From the NCBI GenBank assembly GCA_003164075.1, contig PLRZ01000733.1, forward strand, positions 1 through 17,603: 17,603 nt of DNA. Reading direction: 5' to 3'. Both the position numbers and the translations under genes were made by a program. The DNA is from Bryobacterales bacterium. Lineage in GTDB: Bacteria > Acidobacteriota > Terriglobia > Bryobacterales > Bryobacteraceae. This document shows, piece after piece, positions 1 to 9,500 of the stretch (its first letter is position 1; the number at the start of each line of letters is the position of its first letter). Under the pieces are notes generated by a model that did no database searches, was not told where the DNA came from, and worked only from the letters and a program-made list of their open reading frames with translations.

Positions 1-43
1 ACGACGTCAGGAGTTCTGAAACTGAAGCAGGAGCCCGCGAAAC

Positions 44-69
44 AACCGGCTCGCCAGCGAGATTCGGTT
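44..69 (-). terminator. weak terminator-like hairpin after the operon
   Basis: The arms AACCG (44-48) and CGGTT (65-69) pair exactly. Inside them CTCG (50-53) pairs with CGAG (58-61) around a four-base loop, leaving a small internal loop (one base against three). On the minus strand the hairpin begins at the stop codon of the dockerin-tailed gene, and the sequence after it has only a short TGTTT run. It could end transcription of the two-gene operon, but the missing U-tract makes this a weak candidate. Confidence 0.3.
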
Positions 70-1664
70 TACTGCGCTGCCGAGCAACCCGGATTGAGAA
101 CCGCATTAATCACAATCTGAACGTCCACCACGTTGACTACTCCGTCCTGATTCTGATCGTCCGCCGCGAACACTGCCCCGAGGGCTTCGTTGATCACCTT
201 CTGGACACCGGCCACCGTAGCGCTCACGTTTTGCGTCCCACCGCACAAGCTCCCCGATGAGATCGTCGTCGTATCGCTGGCAGTCGCCGCCGCCGAACCG
301 CCGCCCGACACGCTTACCTGGTTGGCCGCCGTCGCCGCATTCGGCGCCACGTTCACGGTCACGATAATCGCCTCATAACTCGCTCCAGGGTTCAAAACAT
401 CGTTCCGCGAGCACGTATTGCCGGTGCAAGCCCAATTCGTGCCGGTCATGGTTGCCAGCGTCATGCTGCCGGTGGGGACCGTCTCGGTCACGGTCACCGT
501 ACCGAAGCTGGGTGCGCCACCGGCGCCATTCGACACCGTCACGGTGTAAGTTGCGCCTTGCTGGCCTTGCGTAAAGTTGCCGCTATGGGACTTGACAATC
601 TTCAAGGCCGACGCCAGGTTCACCGCAATCGTCCCGGATGTTCCGGTAATCGTGGAAGTCACCGTATCGGTCGCGGTGACGGTCTGGTTCCCGAGGCTTT
701 TCAGGGTGACGGAAAAGGTTCCGATTCCGTTAGTCAACTTACTATCCGCGGGTAATACTCCCTGGCCGTCACTGCCGGTAAAGTGAACCGTGCCGGTGTA
801 GGTCGGGACCAGGTTGTTATTCCCGTCCAGCGCGGCCACGGATACGTTGAACGGTATCGCGGTCGCCACGGCAACCGGGGCCGATACGAAGAGCTGCGTG
901 GCCGTTGTCGCCCCCGCCGCGGGTGCGAACAGGAGCGCGGCGCCGTCGCTGAGCACCGCCGCATCGTAGCTCCATTGCGTTTCGCGTCCGCTGGTGTTCC
1001 CACCCGCATCGCTGATCCCCACCGTCGATTGAGCGCCGAGGTTTGCCGGATTCGCCGATCCCAGATTCACCGTCTGGTACTGAAAGAGGATCCGATTCGA
1101 TGTTTCGTACAACACCATCTCGAACGTTACCGGGTTGGCCGAGAGCACGGTTGCCTGCGGATAGGCGTTATTCCACTGCACCACAAACTTGCGGCTGCCC
1201 ACCGGACCCTGCGTCTGGTAGTAAACCGCGCCACCGTTCTGAAACACCAGATCGGTCCAGTAGGGCAGCAGAGCCGGTAAGTTGCCTGGCGTAGCGGCCG
1301 CCGTCAGGTCCACGTTCTGAAAGTCGCTGATTGCCGCGCATGCCGCAGTGCCGGTCACAAAATACGCCGCGCCGTTTGCGCTCACGCACAACAGGTTGTA
1401 AGCCGTGCCATAGAAAGTGAATTGGAACGGCAGCGTTAGCAGTGTCACCGCGTCATCCTGATTCGTCAGGACGCTGGCGCTGCCTCCCGAAACGCTCAGG
1501 TCGATGAAACTGTACGCCGCCGCGTCGGTGCCCGTATAGCCCCCGGCGTCGGGCGGCGTCTTACCTGCCCAAACAGTGGAAACCACCAGCGCGGCGGCCA
1601 GCGTGATGCGCCGGAATGTTCCAGTCTTGCCGGTTATCATCGCCATGTTTGTTCTTTTCATCAT
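69..1664 (-). CDS. secreted multidomain protein with Ig-like/DUF11-like domains and dockerin-like tail
   Basis: 531 residues from the ATG at 1664, which has GGAGA six bases upstream and lies 11 bases after the stop of the giant gene. The frame stays open to 1862, but that extension overlaps the giant gene and lacks a signal peptide. Residues 1-33 form a signal peptide (Arg-rich start, core ITLAAALVVSTVWA, cleavage probably after VWA). Residues about 40-247 are a beta-rich globular domain with aromatic strands (FQFTFYG, LLPYWTDLVF, KFVVQW), resembling lectin or nidogen-like modules found in large secreted proteins; I cannot name it firmly. Residues 254-350 are a filamin/Big-like Ig domain and 352-468 a DUF11-like repeat with two cysteines (WACTGNTC). 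Residues 476-531 resemble a dockerin: two VQxVIN helices, with one calcium loop DQNQDGVVNVVD at 503-514. Likely exported by Sec, extracellular or surface-held; function unknown. ATGs at 1661, 1646 and 1640 are alternative starts. Confidence 0.85.
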   Translation of the reverse strand: MMKRTNMAMITGKTGTFRRITLAAALVVSTVWAGKTPPDAGGYTGTDAAAYSFIDLSVSGGSASVLTNQDDAVTLLTLPFQFTFYGTAYNLLCVSANGAAYFVTGTAACAAISDFQNVDLTAAATPGNLPALLPYWTDLVFQNGGAVYYQTQGPVGSRKFVVQWNNAYPQATVLSANPVTFEMVLYETSNRILFQYQTVNLGSANPANLGAQSTVGISDAGGNTSGRETQWSYDAAVLSDGAALLFAPAAGATTATQLFVSAPVAVATAIPFNVSVAALDGNNNLVPTYTGTVHFTGSDGQGVLPADSKLTNGIGTFSVTLKSLGNQTVTATDTVTSTITGTSGTIAVNLASALKIVKSHSGNFTQGQQGATYTVTVSNGAGGAPSFGTVTVTETVPTGSMTLATMTGTNWACTGNTCSRNDVLNPGASYEAIIVTVNVAPNAATAANQVSVSGGGSAAATASDTTTISSGSLCGGTQNVSATVAGVQKVINEALGAVFAADDQNQDGVVNVVDVQIVINAVLNPGCSAAQ

Positions 1665-1675
1665 GTTCGTTCTCC

Positions 1676-3580
1676 CTACCATGACGTCTGCTTGATGGCG
1701 TAGACTTGCCCGCCGAATGTGATGTTGGCTTTCCGCGTAGTGGCGGCTGCCGAGACATAGGGGGCCACCGTATACGGAAGCGTGAAGATATTGAGCGTGG
1801 GTCCGGTGAGTGTCCCCAAGGTCACAATGGAAGTTTGCGACGTTCCCGGGTTTACCGGACACCCGTTCGCCGACTGCGAGCCTTGCACCGCCCCCGTACC
1901 GCCATTAGTGTTGAACACGGAGCTGGAAGCGTTCAGGCTGAAAGCGCAGGTGGCGCCGGTTTGCGACACATTGTAAGTGCTGCCGTCTTCCAGTTTGATT
2001 TGGCCGGTGCGCGTCGCCCCGTTGGCATTCGGGTCCACGGTGAAGTTGAGCGTGCCGGAACTGCCGCTGAAGTTTGTGCCGGTAACATGCACCCAACCCG
2101 CATAGCTCTGCGGACTCGGCGTACAACCCGCGGTCGCGGTGGAGAAGGTGAACGACCCTGTGTAGGCGCCGGAATTCACCAGCCCGCTGGACGTCACGGG
2201 TAGTGAGTACGAACACGGTGCGGGGCCCTGGCTGACCGAATAAGTAAGAGCCGGGCTTGCTCCAGCGACGCCGATGGCGCCCGTGCGTGTGGCGTTGGTG
2301 GGATTCGGATCGGCCACAAACCCGATGCTGCTGCTGCCCGCGCTGCCGCTGGAAATGACGTGCAGCCAGTCCGGGTTATTGCTTTGCCCGCTCCAGGCGC
2401 AGGCGGCCGGCGCCACCACCGAGGCCGTTGCGCTGCCGCCGCTATAGGGCATGGTTCCAGCGAGCGAACTCAGTTGCCACGTACAAGTTGTGCCGGCCTG
2501 GGTGATCGACACATTATTCCCTGCTATGTTCAATGGCGGACTGGTGGTGCGCGATGTCGCCGACGCCGCGTTCGACGTCAGCGTCACATTGACCGCGCCG
2601 CTGCCAGAACCTGAAGCCGGCGATACCGTGGCCCACGAGACCGGGCTGGAGGCGGTCCACGAACAATTGTTTCCGTTGGCGTTCACCAGGATGGCGAACG
2701 GCCCGCCGCCATTGACGGCGAGCGTGCCGCTGGCGCTGGAGGCATCCACGGTTACGCTGCACGTCAGCGCATCCTGAGTGATGTTGAGCGAGGCGCCGCC
2801 GATATGGATGGCCAGGTTCTGCGCCACGGTGGTGGAGTTGGACGCCACCGAATAGAACAGCGTACCGGACGCGGCGCCCGAGCCGCCGGACTGAATCGTG
2901 ACCCCGTTGGATGCGCTGGAGCTATAGCTGCATCCGCTGGGAATCGTGACACCCACCGAATAAGGCGACGCGCCCGATCCCGCCGCCGGGACTTCCACCG
3001 CATACGAACTTAGCGCCACTATACAGGTGGCGGGATTCTGAACGGCCGTAAAGGTCTGTCCGGCTATTGTGGCCGTAGAAGTCTGCGGCTGGTTGGTGGT
3101 GTTGGCCGGAATGGGAAGCGTCACGCTGCCATTGCCTGTGGTAGGGCCCCAGGCGGGACCCAGACCAGTTGCTGTCCACGCCGGACAGCCGTCGGCGGAT
3201 ACCGTTACGTTCACCGTGACGCTGGTGGCCGCCGGCGACAGGTTGTTTACCGTTCCGGGGCTGATGCCGTAGGAGCAACTGGCGCCAAATTCGGTGATCG
3301 TGAAAGTCCCCACTGTCTGGCTGTTGGCTGTGATCGTGATGGTGCCGGTTCGCGACGTCGTGAGGGTATTCGGCTGCAGGGTGTAAAACACCGGCCCTCC
3401 CGGTCCGAGACGGCCGAACCCCGAACCGGGCCCGCCACTCGAAGAGGGGGATATGCCCATCCAGCTCGCATCGGAAACCGAGGCGCTCCACGGGCAGCTA
3501 CCGCCCACCACGTTGAAGCTGTTGCTGTAGGCGGTATTGGCCGGTACGGTGATGCCGGTGGAATCGAGCGAGTAACTGCA
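1676..3580 (-). repeat. seven tandem BACON-like repeats with paired cysteines
   Basis: This is the C-terminal part of the giant protein. Each unit starts with Cys followed by an alternating hydrophobic strand (CSYSL, CSYGI, CIVAL, CSVTV, CTWQL, CSYSL, CAFSL) and carries a second Cys about 25-40 residues later (SCPW, GCPAW, GCSYS, NCSW, ACAW, GCTPS, GCPVN). The first-Cys codons end at 3580, 3277, 3025, 2761, 2485, 2215 and 1948, giving periods of 101, 84, 88, 92, 90 and 89 residues. Most units end in a strand like xxxITQxG before the next Cys. This fits BACON-type domains (PF13004/BACON_2), which in Bacteroidetes occur in glycan-degrading and surface proteins. An intradomain disulfide per unit is inferred. 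Confidence 0.75.
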
Positions 3581-6500
3581 TGCCGGCGCGGGCGAAACCG
3601 TGAGGGTCACGGGAATGGCCACGGACTGATTGACGGCGGTGGGGGAACTGGCCACGACGATGCCGTTGTAAGTTCCCGCCGTGAGCCCGGCTGTGTTGAG
3701 CGTCAGGTTCGCGGACGTGGTGCCGGTCCCCTGGGTTGCCGAAAGGGTTGCCCCCGGAATGCCCTCCACCGCGGCGGAAAACGCCACGCTGCTGTTGGTG
3801 GTGTTAAATGACACCGGTACGGGAGTGGGCACGCTTGAGCCAAGGACGTAGGACAGTTGAATCGCCGCCGGACTGATTGCAATGCCCGGCGCCTGGCCGG
3901 CGGCATTGTCGATCGCCAGGTAGTAATCTTCCACCGTAGTGTTGCCGGCGCTATCCGTGACTTGAACCAGTACCGCGAAGAAGCCCGGATAAGTCGGCGT
4001 GCCGGAGACTACACCCGAGGAACTAAGTGACAACCCCGGCGGCATGCCCGAGCTCGGGGATAGCGAAAAGACGTACGGAGCGGTTCCACCGGAGGCCGTG
4101 AACTTCATGGAGTAAGGCGTTCCAACCGTCCCGTTGACCATGGAATCCGGCGTGATTGCCACGTTCTGGACTAACAACTGAAGGTTGACCGCGACGGTCT
4201 GGCCAACCGAATCGGTTGCCAGGAGATTCAATGGGAACGTCCCGCTGGCGGGAGATGGCCCACCTGAATAAGAGGGAATGTTGCCGCTGCCTTGGAAAAT
4301 GGAGAAACCGGCCGGCAAGCTGGAGCCGGCAGCCACGCTCCAGGTGAAGGGCGGCACGCCTCCGTACAGCAGCGCATCCAGGTTGGAACCGGTAAAGTGC
4401 CCCGCGCCGATTGCGGCATAACTCGACTCAGTGGTTACAGCGTTGTACAACGGAACGTGGGCGCCGGCCGGCACTACCGTGATATTCCCGCCATACACAT
4501 ACGCGCTCGACCCGCCGGAATCGCTGAGCAGGAAGTAAAGGGTGAAAGTGCCGGTCGTTTGAGGCGTTCCGTGCAGTGTTCCATTCGAGTCAAGGGTCAT
4601 TCCCGTGGGAAGCCGGTAGAGCGGGCTCTCGACGAAGGTATAAGGCGCGATCCCGCCGGCGATGCGGTAGGTGTAGCTGTAGCTTGTGCCTTGGGTAGCT
4701 GCCGGTAGCGCCTCTTGATTGGTAAACGGAAGGATTACCTGCATGGGCAACACTGTGCAGGTGTACACGCGGTCCGCGGTCAGCCCATTCTTATCCACCG
4801 CGTGCACGGTGTAAGTGTAGGTCCCCGGCTGAGTCGCATGGCCCACTACACCGCTGCCATTTGTCCCGAATTGGCCGCCCGAAACGATTGACAGGCCCGA
4901 AGGCAACGCCCCGGCCGTCACGCTCCAGGCATAAGGCGCAGTCCCGCCCGAAACAGCGAGAGTGGACCCTACGCCCTGGCCTGCGCTTAGCGTAAAGATC
5001 TGTGGGCTGGTGATTTCCAGGCCCGAGGGACTCAATACGGTAAGTGAATAACTGGTGGTGTACGTGTTTCCCTTGCTATCCGTCGCTGTGACATAGAAGG
5101 AATAGACGCCCGTGCTGGCCGGCGTGCCGGAAATCAGTCCCGACGGCGATGCGGTGACTCCCGCCGAAAACATGGGTGTATTGACTCCCAGTATGTTGTA
5201 GGTGAAGGTGTAGGGCGCGGTCCCGCCCACCACGGTCAACTGTTTGGAATAAGCGGCGCCGGTTGTGCCATTGGGTAAGCTGCCGCTTTCGATTGCCATG
5301 GGAGATACGTTCAGCTTCAGCGTGGTGCTCAATTGGTTGCCGGCGCTATCGGTGGCAATCAAAACGAAAGTATACTGCCCGGCCGTGGTGGGTTCTCCGG
5401 CGAGGATTGTCGCGCCGGGAGTGACGTTGGGCGGCAGCGCCGCGCCGCTGTACAGGCCGAGTCCGGGCGGCAGCGACGAACCGGCGGCCACCGTCCAGGT
5501 ATAGGGAGGCACGCCTCCGGACGGGGACAGCGTGAACGCGTAATTCTGCCCCACGCGGGCATCGCTGAGCGTGGGGGCGTAAGTCAGCTCATACGCGGAA
5601 TATCGAACGTAGAACGTGAACAGCCCGGAGATGCTGGAGGAACCGTCCGTCACCGTGATGGTCTCGGCGTACGTGCCCGTGCCGGTGGGCGTGCCGCTCA
5701 CCACGCCCGCGGAGGAGAGCGTCAGGCCCGGCGGCATACTGGAAGCCGACCAGGTCTTATTAGACCCTCCACCGGTGGCGGTGAAAGTGTAGCCGGCGTA
5801 AGGCACTTCGAAAATCCCCTGCACCGGAACAACCTGCGGGTTGGTAATCGCGATGGTCGAGATAGTAATGGTGAAATTGTAAGTGATGGTGTTCGGCGTG
5901 GAGGAATCGCCTGCCGTAAGCGAGAAGGCATAGGATCCGGCGGCGGTGGGGGTGCCACAGATGCCCGAACTGCACAAACCCAGGCCCGGCGGAAACGCCG
6001 AACCCGGGGTCAGATACCCATTCACCGTGCCGGCGTTGTCCCACACCAGTAACTGCTGGGAATACGGCGTGCCTACCGAGCCGGTGGCGAGCGCAGTCGT
6101 TGTGTAAAGCTGGAACGGCGTTACGGCGATGTTCATGGTCTTGACGCCGATGTTATTGAGCGAATCCAGGGTCTGGAGCGTGAACGTATAGCTGCCGGCC
6201 GCCAGATAGGCGCAGGCCAGATCGTAGCTGCCGCTGGCGTTACCGAGCAGCGCGCCGCCGGTCTCGATGGCGCAACCCGGCGGCAGGGCGGTTAGTGCCG
6301 TGATGGTATACGGCCCGGTGCCGCCGCTGGGATTGATGTTGAAGATGTTGGTGCCGCCCGAGGCGTAGGTGCCAAGGCCCGGTCCCAGCCCGATACTTAC
6401 CGTGCTGGGAGTGTTTCCGGCAACGTTAAAAGCTACAAATCCCTGGAACACGGCGCCGGCATTGTCGTTCACCTGGACCAGCGTGGTGAAGCTGCCCGTG

Positions 6501-9500
6501 TTTGTGGGTGTGCCGGTGACCACGCCGGTTTGCGGGTTCAAAGTCAATCCCGGAGGCAGCGGATTGGCCGCCGAGGGTACGCTCCACACATAGGGGCCCG
6601 TGCCGCCTTGGATAAGCTGCGTCTGGGTGTAGGCGGTATTGTAAATCAGCGGTGAGCTGGTGGTCCCGTAGGTGCCGGCCGTGGGGTTACTAATAGGCCA
6701 GGCGCCGACATTGAGCGACATCAGCGGCGCCACGAAGGCGTAAGCCTGGGTCGCGGTGTTATTGGCGGAGTCCTTCACTTGCAGGGTGAAAGTAAAGGAA
6801 TCGCCCGCCACGGTACCCGCCTGCATCACGCGTCCAGCCAGGTAGGTGAACCCGGGGTTATACAGCGAACCAATGGTTTCACCCGGCGTTTGCAGGCTGA
6901 GGCCGGGCGGCAGCGTGCTGCCGGTGGCGACACTCCAGGTATAGGGCGGCGCGCCCCCCTGAGCGAAGAACGCCTGACTGAACGTGCCCCCCACGGTTGT
7001 GTACCCGATCGGGCTGGTGGTGGTGATGAACAGGGGCTGAACGGTATTGAAGGGAATCAGAAGACTGAAACGCTTCTGGACCGTCCCATTGGAACCGCTG
7101 GCCTGCACCGTGAAAGTGTCGTTGGTAAAGCCTGTGGGCGTTCCGGCAATGGTGCCGGTGGAGGAACTCAGCGACAAGCCGCCGGGCAGCCCTCCGCTGG
7201 TCACTGACCAGGTGCAACCGGTCCCGCATCCGGCCGCCGCCAGGGTCTGCGAGTACGCCACTCCGATAGTGCCTTGCGGCAGGACACCACTCGTGGCGAT
7301 AGCAAACGGATCCACATTGATGGTGTAGTTGACGCTCTCCGCTAGCGAGGTCGAATCGGTGATCGTGATGGTGGCCGTGGAGCCCGAAGCAGTCGGCGTC
7401 CCCGAGATCGTGCCCGTTGTCGAGTTGATCGATAGCCCGGCGGGAAGGTTGGTGGCCGACCACGAATAGGGGCTGGCGCCGCCATAACCCGTGAAGGTAT
7501 AGGAGTACGGACTGCCCTTGGTGGCGTTCGGCGGCGTGCTCGGAGTCAGGATGTTCAACGAGGTGGCGGCAATGGTCACGGGGGCATCGTAAGTGCTCCC
7601 GTTGGAATCCGTCACGCGGATCGAGGTGCTCCACGAGCCGGGCGCTGCCGATATCCCGATAAACCCGCCGGTGCCGCCGGTCAGGGAAAAGCCCTGTCCC
7701 AGCGGCGGCCCATCCTGCACGCGGTAACCGGGTACCGGAGTGGCGCCCGGAGTGAGCGAATAATGGTAGGGCGGATTGCCTCCCGAGGCCGTCAACTGGG
7801 AGTTATGCTGGCCCAGGGTCAGCGTTCCCAGGTTCGGCCCGATGCTCAGGTAGAGTGGCGGGTATATGCCGGCAGGGTAGATCGAGATGTTGAAGGATCT
7901 GAAGTAGACGTCGCTCGAAGCATCCACCGCCCGCACCCAGAAACCGACTTGGCCAGGGACCGTCGGCGTGCCGCTGATGAGTCCGCCGGAACTCAGGGTG
8001 AGGCCCGCGGGCAGATAGTATCCGGGAACCAGGGTAAACGTGGCGGCGATATTGGTGGAGAGGGTCTGGCTGTAAGCCACGCTTACATTGCCGTACGGCA
8101 GCGGGTTCGAGTTGGTGATGTTGAGCGGAGTAACTACGATGGTGTACTGCCGCACGCCATAGTTCGGGGCATTAGTCGAGTCGGCGGCCTGCACCAGGAA
8201 GGTGTAAGTTCCCGCGGTGCTGAGGGTGCCGGTCAGCAGGCCGCCGGAGGTAAGTGAAATCCCCGGCGGCAGCGTGCCCCCCGTCTGGCTCCAGGTGTAA
8301 GACGGCACGCAACAGGCGCCCAGTTGGTAAGACAACGTCGAGCCCACGGTGTAGTAGCCGAGAATATCCGTGATGGAACCGGGGGTATCGAAGTTTGGCG
8401 TATTCAGGGTGATGGTCGATGTCCCCGCGGCGATGGTGAAACCGTAGGTCATATGCAGGGTGCTGCCCGATCCCGTCTCGGTGAACGTGAAGTCCGGGTC
8501 GAAATAGCCGTTCTCGACGGGCGTGCCGCTCACGGTCATGCCGCCAAGCGAAATGCCGTCGGGCAGAACGCCGCGCGCGACCTGTGCGGTGTACGTGGGC
8601 GAGGAAGAGCCGCCCAGCACGCGCAGCAGCTTGGAATACGCCACCCCGCGAGTGCCGTTCGGCAGATAATCGTTGCCGTCGATGAAGAGCGCTCCGACGA
8701 TCAGGGGGTAAGTCTCGGTGGCCGTGACTCCGTTTGCGTCGGTGACGGTCGCCGTGACGTTGTAAGTGCCGGTGGCGAGCGGCACGCCGTACAACTCCAC
8801 ATCCGTGGGCGCGACCCAGTACAGCATGTTTCCACTGCCGGTGCGGAAGCTCATTCCCGGCGGTAGCCCTGTTACACTCCAGGTGAATGGCGCCGCGCCT
8901 CCGCTAGTAACGCCAAATTGCCGCTCGCACGCCATTCCAATCGTGCAATCGTCGAAATTGCCATAAGTAAAGACGGACGGCAGTGTCACCGGTACACCGA
9001 TGACCATGACGACCATGGTTTTGGTGTACGCGACGCTGTTGTGATCGGTGGCCGTTAGATTGAAGGAATAACGGGTCGGTCCCTGCGTCACGGTTCCCGA
9101 AATCAGGCCCGTGGAGCTGTTGATGGTCAGGCCGGAGGGTAGGCCGTTCACGCTGAATGTGTATGGCGCGGCGCCGCCGCTGGCTGCCACCGTATAGCTG
9201 TAAGAAGCGTTCTGGGTGGCGTTCGGCAGCACGCCGGGGCTGGTGACCTGCACCAGCGAAACGTTCAACGCCGAGCAGACACCCACCGTGTCCACACCAT
9301 CGTAGATGTTGTAATCGATGTTGTAATAGCCCGCCTGCGCCGGTGTTCCCGAAAGTACTCCGTTGGAGGTCAGGGTGATTCCCGGCGGAACGTTGGCGGT
9401 CGGAGTCCAGGTGACCGTGCCGGCATTGTTCAGAGCTGAGAAGGTATAGCTATACGCCGGGGACTGTCCCACGAACGCGTCCGGCAGCCGGTAGCAGGCA

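Noticed and set aside
1665..1862. N-terminal extension of the dockerin-tailed gene (frame open to 1862).
   Set aside because: It overlaps the end of the giant gene by about 190 bases, has no ribosome site, and would put a signal peptide 80-100 residues inside the protein. The ATG at 1664 with GGAGA fits far better.
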